DNA of 64,000 bases from Azospirillum brasilense. Its GTDB lineage: Bacteria; Pseudomonadota; Alphaproteobacteria; Azospirillales; Azospirillaceae. The DNA lies in the NCBI RefSeq assembly GCF_007827815.1, contig NZ_VITH01000012.1, forward strand, positions 62,001-126,000, read 5' to 3'. The notes under the pieces were generated by a model, which saw only the letters and a program-made list of their open reading frames with translations, did not search any database and had not been told where the DNA came from. Made by a program: the position numbers and the translations under genes. This document shows, piece by piece, positions 17,045 through 26,051 of this stretch (positions are counted from its first letter, which is position 1; each line of letters opens with the position of its first letter).

Positions 17045-18229
17045 CTACATCACCGACTTCACGACGTCGGCCACCCCGTCCGCGTAGCGGTCCCAGGTCA
17101 GTCCGGCCAGGAAGGCGGCGCCCGCCCGCCCGATGGCCGCGGCGCGGGCGCGGTCGGCCCACAGACCCTCCAGCGCCGCGACGATCTCGTCCACGTCGCT
17201 CTCGCCCCAGCCATCAGCGCCGAAATTGGTCCGGATGGTGCCTTGCCGGGTCAGCGGGACGCAGCGGTCCGCCCCGATCAGGTCGAGGTGCCCGGTGTTG
17301 GCCGACAGGATGGCGGGGATGCCGCAGGCCATGCATTCCATGGCGACGAGGTTGGTCCCACCCTCGCCGCGGTTGGGGAACAGGCCGACGTCGACCTCGC
17401 GCAGGATGCGGGCCATGTCGGCGTTGGGCACCGGGCCGAGGTCCATCACCTGATCGGGCGGCACGCCGTTGGCGACCGCCCAGCCCGCGCCGTCGAACTG
17501 CCCGTTGTCGTGGAAGGGCACCGGCGCCACGGCGGGGTTGGCCTCCAGCGAACGGGCGCTTTCCGGCCAGGGGTTGTGCCACGCCGTCAGCAGCAGCGCC
17601 TCGGGATGGCGCTTGGCGAAGGCGCGGAAGCCGAGCAGGGCGAGGTCCTGCCCCTTGCGGAACTCCGGCTTGCCGCCGGAGAAGACGACGAAGCGGTCCT
17701 TGAACCAGCCGATCTTGGGAGCCGGGTGGAAATGGGTGGGATCGACGCCCTGCAGCACCGTCCGCACCCGCCCGATCCCGGCGCCGGTCAGCACCCGCTC
17801 GACGAAGCTCGACCCGGCGACGATGGCCGCGCAGTGCTCCGCCCGCGCGCGGCCTTCCGCGTCGATGGCGCTGTCCTCCAGATAGCAGACGCCGACGGTG
17901 GGCTGGCCCTTCACCGTCACCCCCTCCACCGACCGGCTGCCGACGAGGTTGTTGCCGAGCCCGCGCAGCACCGGCACCGACACGCCGATCTCCTGCCCGG
18001 CGTGGGGCGCGATCTGCCGGCACAGCGCTTCGGATTCGCGGACGAAGCCGGCCATGCGCCGCCATTCCAGAGGGGACAGCGCGATGTCCTCCAGCCGCAA
18101 CGGCAGCGAGCAGACCGGCACCAGCCGCCCGCTGCGCGTCCAGCTCAGCGCCAGTTGCAGCCCATTGACGCCCCAGCCGCTGTAGCTGGACAGGCCCCAT
18201 TGGATGACGGTGGGCTGCGCGGTGGGCAT
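17045..18229 (-). CDS. Glycosyltransferase family 4-like (GT-B fold)
   Basis: A 394-residue glycosyltransferase of group 1. The donor-binding C-terminal half is recognisable from VFSGGKPEFRKGQDLALLGFRAF, GPVPNADMARILREVDVGLFPNRGEGGTNLVAMECMACGIP (the E-x7-E motif region) and the end ADRARAAAIGRAG. The N-terminal acceptor half begins GLSSYSGWGVNGLQL. Donor and acceptor are unknown; such enzymes make polysaccharide, glycan or glycolipid parts. It ends three bases from the convergent aminotransferase gene. Confidence 0.82.
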   Translation of the reverse strand: MPTAQPTVIQWGLSSYSGWGVNGLQLALSWTRSGRLVPVCSLPLRLEDIALSPLEWRRMAGFVRESEALCRQIAPHAGQEIGVSVPVLRGLGNNLVGSRSVEGVTVKGQPTVGVCYLEDSAIDAEGRARAEHCAAIVAGSSFVERVLTGAGIGRVRTVLQGVDPTHFHPAPKIGWFKDRFVVFSGGKPEFRKGQDLALLGFRAFAKRHPEALLLTAWHNPWPESARSLEANPAVAPVPFHDNGQFDGAGWAVANGVPPDQVMDLGPVPNADMARILREVDVGLFPNRGEGGTNLVAMECMACGIPAILSANTGHLDLIGADRCVPLTRQGTIRTNFGADGWGESDVDEIVAALEGLWADRARAAAIGRAGAAFLAGLTWDRYADGVADVVKSVM

Positions 18230-18250
18230 GGGATGCGCTCCGGGTTGGTG

Positions 18251-18372
18251 TTCCCTCGCCCCTCCGGGGAGAGGGTGGCCCGGAGGGCCGGGTGAGGGGG
18301 ATGCGCTTGTGCCGGACGTAACGACACGCGCAACCCCCTCACCCTAACCCTCTCCCCGGAGGGGAGAGGGGA
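18251..18372. repeat. GC-rich palindromic repeat pair
   Basis: Two inverted copies of a CCCTCNCCCCTCCGGGGAGAGGG-type palindrome flank a short spacer. The outer arms are the pair CCTCGCCCCTCCGGGGAGAG (from 18254) and CTCTCCCCGGAGGGGAGAG (to about 18370). It lies between the glycosyltransferase and the pterin dehydratase genes. Copies of the same style occur at 46643, 51241 and 60587, all intergenic. Confidence 0.75.
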
Positions 18373-18395
18373 AAAGTTGAGGGGAGAGAGGAAAA

Positions 18396-18797
18396 TCACC
18401 CGTGCCGCGCGGTGGGGGAGACGTCGCCCATGGATTCCGACACCGGGGCGTAGGGCTCGTCCATCAGCCCCTCGACCTTGGCGGCCATGATGAAGTCGTT
18501 CTCGTGCAGGCCCTTGATCTTGTGCGTCCAGAAGGTGACGGTGCAGTGGCCCCAGCCATAGAGGATCTCGGCGTGGTGGCCCTCCGCCTCGCACAGGTCG
18601 CCGACGCGCATCGCGAAGTGCTGCGCCTCGCGGAAGTTGGCGAAGCGGTAGTCGCGCTCCAGCCGGTCGGGGTCCGGCCTGATCGACCAGCCGGGGACCT
18701 GCACCAGATAATTTTCCGCCATGGCGCGGTCCATCGGGGGAATGCCGCCGCGGCAGGGTTCGCAGCTCTTTCCCGCCAGCTCCTGGTGTGTCGCCAT
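18396..18797 (-). CDS. 4a-hydroxytetrahydrobiopterin dehydratase (pterin-4a-carbinolamine dehydratase)
   Basis: This enzyme dehydrates pterin-4a-carbinolamine, recycling the cofactor of aromatic amino acid hydroxylases; in bacteria lacking those it may have another pterin role. The 133-residue product contains the family pattern CEPCRGGIPPMD near the N-terminus, W-x-IRPDPDRLERDYRF, and the active-site motif EGHHAEILYGWGHCTVTFWTHKIKGLHENDF-like segment, where the His-His and the later His are catalytic. The ATG at 18797 has GGAGG eight bases upstream. It is divergent from the uracil-DNA glycosylase gene, with 116 bases between. Confidence 0.93.
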   Translation of the reverse strand: MATHQELAGKSCEPCRGGIPPMDRAMAENYLVQVPGWSIRPDPDRLERDYRFANFREAQHFAMRVGDLCEAEGHHAEILYGWGHCTVTFWTHKIKGLHENDFIMAAKVEGLMDEPYAPVSESMGDVSPTARHG

Positions 18798-18913
18798 CTC
18801 GCGTCCTCCGGTGTTGTTGGTCTGGACTCCTCGTTTTGAACAATGCTGGGGCCAAAGCCTCCCAAGGACAAGCCTCCCGGCGGCAAGCCTCACGACCAGC
18901 AAGGGACGCGCGC

Positions 18914-19507
18914 ATGACGGACCTGCCCTTCGCCGATTACCAGCAGCCCACCAAGACCAGCGCCGGGCCGCGCCTCGCCATCGTGGGGGAGGCGCCGGGG
19001 GCGGAGGAGGCGCGGCGGGGCGTGCCCTTCGTCGGGCGCAGCGGCCAGCTTCTCGACGAGACGCTGAAGGCGGCGGGGGTGGAGCGGGCGGAATGCCTCG
19101 TCGCCAACGTCTTCCGCCACCAGCCGCCGGGCAACAAGGTCGGGCATTTCTTCGCCTCGCGCACCCGTGCCAAGAAGGAGGGGCGGGCGCTGGACGAGCG
19201 CTGGGGGCCGTTCGGCACCTCCGACTGGGTGCTGGCGGAGTTCTCCGGCGAGATCGAGCATCTGCGGCGGACACTGGAGGGCTTCGCCCCCCGCGTCATC
19301 GTCGCGCTCGGCCGCACGCCGCTGTGGGCGCTGACCGGCCTGAACGGGATCATGCAGCTGCGCGGCACGGTGCAATCCTGCCGCCTCGTGCCGGGGGCGG
19401 AGGTGGTGGCGACCTTCCACCCCAGCTACATCCTGCGCGGCCAGCTCGCCGAGCAGCCGACCTTCCTGGCCGACCTGACACTGGCCGCCTCGCGGCTGAC
19501 GGCCTGA
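18914..19507 (+). CDS. Uracil-DNA glycosylase superfamily protein (family 4/SPO1-related, without Fe-S cysteines)
   Basis: A 197-residue protein with the glycosylase motifs IVGEAPGAEEARRGVPFVGRSGQLLDE (active-site motif 1) and FHPSYILRG (motif 2). It would remove uracil or a related damaged base. Family 4 enzymes carry four Cys for a [4Fe-4S] cluster. Here only two Cys are present, and the usual Cys in the N-x3-C-RPPGN segment is His (NVFRHQPPGNK), so no cluster is expected. The ATG at 18914 is the only start consistent with the conserved N-terminus. It ends six bases before the convergent glucokinase gene. Confidence 0.82.
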   Translation: MTDLPFADYQQPTKTSAGPRLAIVGEAPGAEEARRGVPFVGRSGQLLDETLKAAGVERAECLVANVFRHQPPGNKVGHFFASRTRAKKEGRALDERWGPFGTSDWVLAEFSGEIEHLRRTLEGFAPRVIVALGRTPLWALTGLNGIMQLRGTVQSCRLVPGAEVVATFHPSYILRGQLAEQPTFLADLTLAASRLTA

Positions 19508-19513
19508 GCGCCG

Positions 19514-20488
19514 TTACGCCCGCTCCGCGGCCTCGGCCAGACCGAGGAAGGCGGGAAGCTCGTGGGTGATGACGTAGGTCGGGATGGGGGCCAGGAAGTC
19601 GCGCATCCGGCCCTTCTCCATGAACCGCTTGCGGAAGCGGGAGTGGGTGAACAGGGTGCCCAGTTTCGGCACGATGCCGCCCGCGATGTAGATGCCGCCC
19701 CGTGCCCCCAGCGTCAAAGCGAGGTTGCCCGCCACGGTGCCGAGCATCGCGCAGAACATCTCCACCGCCTCCACGCAATGCGGGTTGGTGTTGGCGGTCG
19801 CCGCGTCCGACACCTGGGCCGGGGTGAAGGGCTCCGGCTCCTGGTGGTCGAGGACGCACAGCGCCTGATAGAGGTTGACCAGCCCCGGCCCGGACAGCAC
19901 CCGCTCCGCCGATACATGGTCGAAGCTCTTGCGGAGCTGGGCCAGAACGGCGCTCTCGCGGTCGCTGACCGGCGCCATGGTGACGTGGCCACCCTCCGCG
20001 GCGAGCGCGGTCCAGCCTTCGGGACCGGGAACCAGCCCCGACACGCCCAGCCCGCTGCCCGGCCCGACCACGCCGACGACGCGGCCCGGCACCGGCGCTC
20101 CCTCGCCCACCTGACGGACGTCGGCGGCGGTGAGGCGGGGCACCGACAGGGCGACGGCGGTGAAGTCGTTGATGACGGCCAGCCGCTCCAACCCCAGCCT
20201 GCCGCGCACCTCGGCCGTGGAGAAGGACCAGCCGCGGTTGGTCATCAGCACCTCGTCGCCGGTCACCGGGCCGGCGATGGCGAAGGCGCCGCGGCTGGGC
20301 CGGGCGTCCGGCGGCATGCCGCCCAGATAGGCCAGCGCCGCCGCCTCCAGCGAGGGGAAGTCGGCGCAGCGCAGCACGCGCGAACCGTGGATGCCCGTGC
20401 CGTCGATCAGGCCGAAGCGGGCGTTGGTGGCGCCGATGTCGGCGACCAGGGTGACGGGGCCGGAAACGGCATTGCTGTCTGTGGTCAT
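19514..20488 (-). CDS. glk: Glucokinase
   Basis: Glucokinase phosphorylates glucose with ATP to glucose-6-phosphate in the cytoplasm. The 324-residue product matches the bacterial Glk type: LVADIGATNARFGL (phosphate 1), FAIAGPV, VINDFTAVALSVP (catalytic Asp), VGPGSGLGVSGLVP (phosphate 2) and GGIYIAGGIVPKLGTLF (adenosine motif). The otsA gene follows ten bases after... in transcription order glk comes after otsA, which ends at 20499, so the two are likely one transcript. Coupling of glucose phosphorylation and trehalose phosphate synthesis through glucose-6-phosphate is consistent. Confidence 0.94.
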   Translation of the reverse strand: MTTDSNAVSGPVTLVADIGATNARFGLIDGTGIHGSRVLRCADFPSLEAAALAYLGGMPPDARPSRGAFAIAGPVTGDEVLMTNRGWSFSTAEVRGRLGLERLAVINDFTAVALSVPRLTAADVRQVGEGAPVPGRVVGVVGPGSGLGVSGLVPGPEGWTALAAEGGHVTMAPVSDRESAVLAQLRKSFDHVSAERVLSGPGLVNLYQALCVLDHQEPEPFTPAQVSDAATANTNPHCVEAVEMFCAMLGTVAGNLALTLGARGGIYIAGGIVPKLGTLFTHSRFRKRFMEKGRMRDFLAPIPTYVITHELPAFLGLAEAAERA

Positions 20489-20498
20489 AGAATCAGTT

Positions 20499-21896
20499 TC
20501 ACCCGTACGGCGCGCGCGTCAAGGCATCGACGTAGCTTTCCCGCCACCAGCCGATGTCGTGGCTGCGCAGGATGCGCATCATCGCGGCGTGGCGCTCCTT
20601 GCGCTCGGGCAGCGACATGGTCAGGGCGCGCTGCAGGGCGTCAGCCACCGCCTCGATGTCGAAGGGATTGACGATCAGCGCCGAATCGAGCTCCCGCGCC
20701 GCCCCGGCGAAGCTGGACAGCACCAGCACGCCGGGGTCGTCGGCGTCCTGGCAGGCGACATACTCCTTGGCGACGAGGTTCATGCCGTCGCGCAGCGGGG
20801 TGACCAGCCCGACATGGGCGGTGCGGTAGAAGCCGGCCAGCACGCGCCGCCCGAAGCTCTTGTTCAGGTAGCGGATCGGCACCCAGTCGAACTCGGCGAA
20901 GCGCCCGTTGATGCGGCCCGACAGCTCCGACAGCTCGCGCTTGATGGCGATGTATTCCGGCACGTCCTCGCGGCTCGGCGGGGCCACCTGGAGGAAGGAG
21001 ACGCGGTTGCAATGCTCCGGATAGGTCGCCAGGAGCTGTTCGAAGGCCTGGAAGCGCTGCGGCAGGCCCTTCGAATAGTCCAGCCGGTCGACCCCGATGA
21101 TCAGACGCCGCCCGACGAGGCTTTCCTTCAGCCGCTGGGTGTGACGGGAACGCACGGCGGTCTCGGCGATGCCCACCAGATTCTCGGTGTCGATGCTGAT
21201 GGGGAAGGCGCGGGCCAGCAGCGTGCGGCCGAAGGCGTGGATCAGCATGCCGCCCTCGGGGCCGCGGTCCTCGACCTCGCCGTCCAGCTCCTGCCGGATG
21301 TAGTCGGCGAAACCGCGCAGATCCACATGGGTGTGGAAGCCGACGAGGTCGTAGGCGCACAGCTCGCGGATCAGCTCCCTGTGATTCGGCAGGGCCACCA
21401 GGATTTCCGGGGCGGGGAAAGGCGTATGCAGGAAGAAGCCCATGCGCTGGGTGCAGCCGCGCTGGCGCAATTCCTCGCCGAAGGGGATCAGGTGATAGTC
21501 GTGGACCCACACCATGTCGTCGGGGCTGAGCAACGGGACCAGCTTTTCCGCGAAATAGCCGTTGACCCGCTTGTAGCCCTCGCGGGTGCGGCGGCTGACC
21601 TCGATCAGGCCGACACGGTAGTGGAACAGCGGCCACAAGGTCTGGTTGGCAAAGCCGTTGTAATATTCCTCGAAGTCGCGGCGGCTGAGGTCCAGCGTCG
21701 CATAGGTCAGGCGCCCGACGTCGGTGCGCCGGGGCTCGCTCTGCGATTCCTCCTCGACCACCGTGCCGCTCCAGCCGAACCAGATGCCTCCGGTCTTCTT
21801 CAGCGCGGCCAGCACGGCCACGGCGAGGCCCCCGGCGGCTTGCTTGCCTTCATCAATGGGGGCGACGCGGTTGGATACGACGACCAGTCTGCTCAC
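20499..21896 (-). CDS. otsA: Alpha,alpha-trehalose-phosphate synthase
   Basis: OtsA (GT20) makes trehalose-6-phosphate from UDP-glucose and glucose-6-phosphate; trehalose protects against osmotic and desiccation stress. The 465-residue product shows VVVSNRVAPID, AVLAALKKTGGIWFGWSG, MVWVHDYHLIPFGEELRQRG, GFFLHTPFPAPEIL, GVDRLDYSKGLPQR and LVTPLRDGMNLVAKEYVACQ, all typical. The start is set at GTG 21896, just before SRLVVVSNRV, with GGAG ten bases upstream; longer in-frame starts would add over 70 Pro/Arg-rich residues not found in the family. No otsB phosphatase is adjacent. Confidence 0.95.
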   Translation of the reverse strand: MSRLVVVSNRVAPIDEGKQAAGGLAVAVLAALKKTGGIWFGWSGTVVEEESQSEPRRTDVGRLTYATLDLSRRDFEEYYNGFANQTLWPLFHYRVGLIEVSRRTREGYKRVNGYFAEKLVPLLSPDDMVWVHDYHLIPFGEELRQRGCTQRMGFFLHTPFPAPEILVALPNHRELIRELCAYDLVGFHTHVDLRGFADYIRQELDGEVEDRGPEGGMLIHAFGRTLLARAFPISIDTENLVGIAETAVRSRHTQRLKESLVGRRLIIGVDRLDYSKGLPQRFQAFEQLLATYPEHCNRVSFLQVAPPSREDVPEYIAIKRELSELSGRINGRFAEFDWVPIRYLNKSFGRRVLAGFYRTAHVGLVTPLRDGMNLVAKEYVACQDADDPGVLVLSSFAGAARELDSALIVNPFDIEAVADALQRALTMSLPERKERHAAMMRILRSHDIGWWRESYVDALTRAPYG

Positions 21897-22230
21897 GTGG
21901 GTGGTTCTCCGGTGCCGGACGGCCGCGTGGTTGGGCGGCCGAATGGCGCGTGTCGGGGCGCACCCCGGGACGCGCAGGGACAAAACGACCGTGTGGGGGG
22001 TTGGTTCCCTATCGGTCGAATGGGTTATGCCGAAGGACCGGGGTGGGTTGGCGGACGCGCCGCCAGCCCCAGATTGTGCGGGAGCAGGACCGGGATTCTG
22101 TGTGCAATGCAGCATAAGCGGCTGTTTGCGCCACGACGAAGCTTTGTCTTAACTTTGGTTAAACCATTGAATGACATGCAAAAACATTTTCCCTCTTGAT
22201 CCCTGAGCGGGACGTCATCATATTGTGCAG

Positions 22231-22331
22231 TGCGGCATTGATCGTGTCTGCGACACGGGCGGTGCCGTAACGCACTTCTTGGGCGTTTCCTCCCTAGACT
22301 CGGGCCGGGGCCTTTGCCCCGGCCTTTTTTT
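22231..22331 (+). ncRNA. Candidate trans-acting small RNA with anti-Shine-Dalgarno motif
   Basis: In the 460-base gap between otsA and the amidohydrolase gene there is a complete small transcription unit on the plus strand. A sigma-70-like promoter (TTGATC at 22196-22201, 17 bases, CATATT at 22219-22224) predicts a start near 22231. The transcript has a perfect hairpin CGTGTC-TGC-GACACG (22243-22257), then an unpaired TTTCCTCCCT (22286-22295) complementary to a Shine-Dalgarno sequence, and ends in a perfect terminator (GGCCGGGGC-CTTT-GCCCCGGCC at 22303-22324 with seven T). Alphaproteobacterial CcsR/cuckoo-type RNAs carry a similar CCUCC motif. The identity as that class is inference from layout. 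Confidence 0.55.
22303..22331 (+). terminator. Rho-independent terminator of the candidate small RNA
   Basis: A nine-base perfect stem (GGCCGGGGC / GCCCCGGCC) with loop CTTT is followed by TTTTTTT. The T run is only on the plus strand, while both flanking genes are on the minus strand, so it must end a plus-strand transcript starting in this gap. Confidence 0.88.
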
Positions 22332-22359
22332 GTGCGCCGTCCAGGGCGGGGAAGGTTGG

Positions 22360-23274
22360 TCAGCGCGGCGCAAGGGGGCCGGGCGGCAGATGGGCGATGT
22401 TGTCGACCAGCTCGTGCATGTGGCGGGTCAGCACGGTCAGGAAGGGCAGGCGCGACAGCGTCGCCTCGTCCATGTAGAGGTCGCGGCTGATCTCGATCTG
22501 GAGCGCGTGGATGCCCTGGCGCGGGCGCCCGTAATGGCGGGTGGTGTAGCCGCCGGCGTAGGGCGCGTTGCGGCTGACCGTATAGCCCAGGCCGCGCAGG
22601 AAGCGCTCCGCCGTCTCGGTGACCGCGGGTGCGCAGGAATTGCCGAAACAATCCCCCAGCACGATGTCGCTGCGCCGGTTGTCGCGGTCGCCCAACCCGG
22701 GGGAGGGCATGGAATGGCAGTCGACCAGCACCGCGTGGCCAAAGCGGGCGCGGGTGTCCTCGACCAGCCGGCGCAGCGCGGTGTGGTAGGGGGTGTAGCA
22801 TTGCTCCACCCGGCGCACCGCTTCGGAAAAGCGCAGCTTGCCGCGGTAGATGTCCTCGCCGTTGGCGACCACCCGCGCGATGGTGCCCAGCCCGGCGGCG
22901 ACGCGCGGCGAGCGCGTGTTGACGTAGGGCGGCAGGGCGTCCGCGAACATCTCCGGGTCCAGCTCGTAGGCCTCGCGGTTGACGTCCAGGAAGGCGCGGG
23001 GGAACAGCGCGCGGATCAGCGGAATGCCCAGCGCCGGGGCGCCCGCGAAGATCTCGTCGACGAAGCAGTCTTCCGACTTGCGCAACGCGCGCGGGTCGAG
23101 CCGCGCCGCCGCCAGGAACTCGGCCGGGTAGCGGTTGCCGCTGTGCGGCGAGGCCAGCACCAGCGGCTTGGTCTGTTCGTCCGGGGCCAGAAGCTCGAAG
23201 GCCGGCTCCGGTGTGGCGGCGTCGACGGATGCATCCATGGCATGTGATGTAGTGGACCCGGACGGCTCTGTCAC
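22360..23274 (-). CDS. N-formylglutamate amidohydrolase
   Basis: This enzyme hydrolyses N-formyl-L-glutamate to glutamate and formate, the last step of one histidine degradation route, and the family also includes other amidohydrolases. The 304-residue product has the family motifs LASPHSGNRYP, SEDCFVDEIF, FLDVNREAYELDP, VLVDCHSMPSPG and ALQIEISRDLYMDE. No hut genes are in view, so its pathway is not confirmed here. The start is ambiguous: GTG 23274 or ATG 23238, neither with a strong ribosome binding site; the conserved region starts well after both. Confidence 0.88.
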   Translation of the reverse strand: MTEPSGSTTSHAMDASVDAATPEPAFELLAPDEQTKPLVLASPHSGNRYPAEFLAAARLDPRALRKSEDCFVDEIFAGAPALGIPLIRALFPRAFLDVNREAYELDPEMFADALPPYVNTRSPRVAAGLGTIARVVANGEDIYRGKLRFSEAVRRVEQCYTPYHTALRRLVEDTRARFGHAVLVDCHSMPSPGLGDRDNRRSDIVLGDCFGNSCAPAVTETAERFLRGLGYTVSRNAPYAGGYTTRHYGRPRQGIHALQIEISRDLYMDEATLSRLPFLTVLTRHMHELVDNIAHLPPGPLAPR

Positions 23275-23470
23275 GCACCGTCCCGCTCACGCCCCAACAG
23301 AGGGAGGGGCGGAGCGTCCCGTTGGCGGAAAAATACGACGGGTCCGTCGCCGGGCGGCAAAAAAGTGAAAACGAGGCTTGCCAGACCCCCGGGATGATGG
23401 TACACCCCACGCCCACGCCGGACGGGACGCAAGACGGATGCCGAACCCCGAACCGACCGGCGGCACGGAT

Positions 23471-23545
<75 letters not shown>

Positions 23546-23550
23546 TCCTC

Positions 23551-23583
23551 GAAGGCCGGAACCCAGACGGGTTTCCGGCCTTC
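23551..23583 (+). terminator. Hairpin downstream of tRNA-Val
   Basis: GAAGGCCGGAACCC (23551-23564) pairs with GGGTTTCCGGCCTTC (23569-23583). No long T run follows, so termination is likely but not certain; it may also act in processing. Confidence 0.55.
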
Positions 23584-23669
23584 GCCATATCCGGGCCTTG
23601 CCATTCCGCCGGGCCTCGCCATTCTTCTGGGCAGGCGGCCCCCGCCCCGCCGGGCGAGGGCCTTGCCCG

Positions 23670-25730
23670 TCACGCCGCGTTGCGGTGCGGCGCCAAGCCG
23701 TGCGCCAGGGCCGCCAGATCACGCTCCAGCATCGACTGGTCGGCCTCCGGCAGGCTGAACTTCACGTGCAGCTGTCCCGGCTCGCAGGACTTCACCAGGA
23801 AGGGCACGGGGCGGGACAGGCCGGAGGCCCGCAGGGTGCCGGGCGTGCCAACCGTCATCATGGGCGCGTCCAGGATCATCGCACCGCCGGACGACAGGTT
23901 GACGATCCGCGCCGCCTTTCCCGTGCCGGCGCCGGCGCCGTCAATGGTGCAGGGCAGGTCGACCCGCAGGCGCGGCTTGTGGCGGCGGTCGACGTCGCTG
24001 GTCGCGGTGCGCACCACGCGAACCAGGACGCTTTGCAGGTCGTCGATGCTCCGCGCCACGTCGTCGGCGACGGCGCGCATGCCGCCGGCCCGCTCGCCGG
24101 TCTGGTTGGCCTCCTCCGACACCAGAGCGATCCGGCTGGACACCTCCTGGGCGGCGTGGCTGGTCTCGTTGACGGTGCGGGCGATTTCCCGGGTGGCGGC
24201 GTCCTGCTCCTCGACCGCCGCGGCGATGGAAGAGGAGATGTCCGACACCTGATCGATGCTCGCGGCGACCTCGCTCACCCGATCCACCGCCTGCCGGGTG
24301 ACCGACTGCACGTCGGTGATCAGCGCCGCGATCTCCTCGGTGGAACGCGCGGTCTGGCTGGCCAGGTTCTTTACCTCCCCGGCGACGACGGCGAAGCCCT
24401 TGCCGGCCTCGCCGGCGCGCGCCGCCTCGATGGTGGCGTTCAGCGCCAGCAGGTTGGTCTGGCTGGCGATGTCGCCGATCAGCCGGGCCACGGCGCCGAT
24501 GCGCTCCACCGCCGTCGACAGATGCGCGATGATCGCGCTGGCGGAGCTGGCCTTCTCCACGGCGCTCCCGGTCACCGCCACCGAGGCGGTCACCTGCCGG
24601 CCGATTTCCTGGATCGAGGCGGACAGCTCGTTGGCGGCGGCGGCGACCGTCTGGGCGTTGGCCAGGGCCTGGCTCGCCGCGGCGGCGACGGTCTGGGAGT
24701 TGTCGCTGACCATCCCGGCGGAGGCGGCCATCGCCTCGGCGTTGCCGGCCATCTGTCCGGCGTGCCGGGCGACCTGCTCAACGGCGGCGCGGGTCTCGCG
24801 CTCCACCGTGTCGGCCATGGCGGCCAGCGCCCGGCGCCGCTCCTCCTCGCCGGCCTCGCGGGCGCGCTCCTGTTCGGCGCGCAGGCGCTCGTTCTCCAGG
24901 CCGGCTTCGCGGAAGACGCGCACGGCATCGGCCATCTGGCCGATCTCGTCGCGGCGCCCGTCGAATCCGACCTCCATCCGCAGATTGCCGGCGGCCATGC
25001 CGGCCATGGTCAGCCGCACCCGGTCGATCGGGCCGATCACCGCCCGGCGCAGGAAGACGATGGAGGCGACGATCAGGAGCAGCGCCGCGGCGGCGGCGGC
25101 GATCAGCAGGGTTTCCAGCGTGGCCGTGGCGGACTCGATGTCGGTCACCGCCGCATCGAGGCCGCCCAGACGCTCCTCGCGGACCTGCTCCATGGTGGAG
25201 AGGAGCCGCTCCATCTCCTTGTCCATGCTCTCGGCGACCGCGTCGAACTGTCCCATCATGGCGTTGCCCGCTGACGGGCCGCCCTCCACGTAGGTTTGGG
25301 ACATGCGCCGGCCCAGCTCGTAGAAGGGCGGAAAGGCGTCGCGGGTGGCGGCGATGCTCCGCACCATGTCCGTCAAATCCAGTTCCTGGGCGATGGCGTG
25401 GGCGTTCTCGGCGTGCTGGGTGAAAGCCTTTGCGAACTCCTCGGCCTTGGCGGGCCCGTCATCCAGACCGTCCAGCCCGCGGGTCGCCGACACGTCCGTC
25501 AACCACTGCTGAACCTGCGCCACATCGTAACGGATGTTGGCGATCGACTCGCTCAGCGGCACGATCTTGCGGCTCACCGCGTCGACGGTCTGGCGGACGT
25601 GGGAGAGATGGCGCTCCTGCAGCGATGTTTCTTTCCCGACAAAGAACGTTGCGATCGCCATGACGGAAAAAACGAACACAGAGGTCAGCGTTGCCTTTCG
25701 TCTGATGGTCATGGCGTGCAAGACATTCAT
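23670..25730 (-). CDS. Methyl-accepting chemotaxis protein with C-terminal PilZ domain
   Basis: A chemoreceptor of about 686 residues. It has a membrane helix (about 14-33), a helical periplasmic sensor of about 170 residues, a second membrane helix (about 196-218), HAMP, a signalling domain with tip IASQTNLLALNATIEAARAGE, and a C-terminal PilZ domain. The c-di-GMP motifs RHKPR (RxxxR) and NLSSGG (D/N-x-S-x-x-G) are present. Binding of c-di-GMP would tie taxis to the second messenger, as reported for A. brasilense Tlp1. Whether this gene or the one at 37523 is the Tlp1 orthologue cannot be decided by eye. ATG 25730 has GGAG seven bases upstream and is preferred over ATG 25748. Confidence 0.9.
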   Translation of the reverse strand: MNVLHAMTIRRKATLTSVFVFSVMAIATFFVGKETSLQERHLSHVRQTVDAVSRKIVPLSESIANIRYDVAQVQQWLTDVSATRGLDGLDDGPAKAEEFAKAFTQHAENAHAIAQELDLTDMVRSIAATRDAFPPFYELGRRMSQTYVEGGPSAGNAMMGQFDAVAESMDKEMERLLSTMEQVREERLGGLDAAVTDIESATATLETLLIAAAAAALLLIVASIVFLRRAVIGPIDRVRLTMAGMAAGNLRMEVGFDGRRDEIGQMADAVRVFREAGLENERLRAEQERAREAGEEERRRALAAMADTVERETRAAVEQVARHAGQMAGNAEAMAASAGMVSDNSQTVAAAASQALANAQTVAAAANELSASIQEIGRQVTASVAVTGSAVEKASSASAIIAHLSTAVERIGAVARLIGDIASQTNLLALNATIEAARAGEAGKGFAVVAGEVKNLASQTARSTEEIAALITDVQSVTRQAVDRVSEVAASIDQVSDISSSIAAAVEEQDAATREIARTVNETSHAAQEVSSRIALVSEEANQTGERAGGMRAVADDVARSIDDLQSVLVRVVRTATSDVDRRHKPRLRVDLPCTIDGAGAGTGKAARIVNLSSGGAMILDAPMMTVGTPGTLRASGLSRPVPFLVKSCEPGQLHVKFSLPEADQSMLERDLAALAHGLAPHRNAA

Positions 25731-26051
25731 AACAATGCTCCATTCCATATATTGCCGAGTTCTGCCTGCGGGCGACGGCTGTTTCGACGGGACAATTCAT
25801 TCAATCATGCATGAAATCAAGTTTACCGTTGTTCCTATTACGAACACCAGGGATGCGCTTTCCATATGATCGAGTCTTAAAACTGGCATGAGGTGTTGAT
25901 TCTTGGCAATTGGACGCTCGACGGATGATGTTCGTTCAGGAAAATGTTGTTTGGTGTCATTGTTTTTTGTTTGTCGTTCAATGATCGGTATTTCCCGTCT
26001 GTGAGAACTCATTTCATGTCTCGCCCCCGGTCATTCCGTTGCTGGCGCGCA
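25731..26051. other. AT-rich intergenic region upstream of a chemoreceptor gene
   Basis: About 320 bases, clearly lower in GC than the rest, with T-rich stretches (for example around 25950-25990). It should hold the promoter of the PilZ chemoreceptor gene. No gene is supported here; no operator could be recognised. Confidence 0.5.

Noticed and set aside
25731..26051. AT-rich region as a possible recently acquired segment
   Set aside because: It has no genes, no direct repeats or integrase, and is short; a promoter region explains the composition better.
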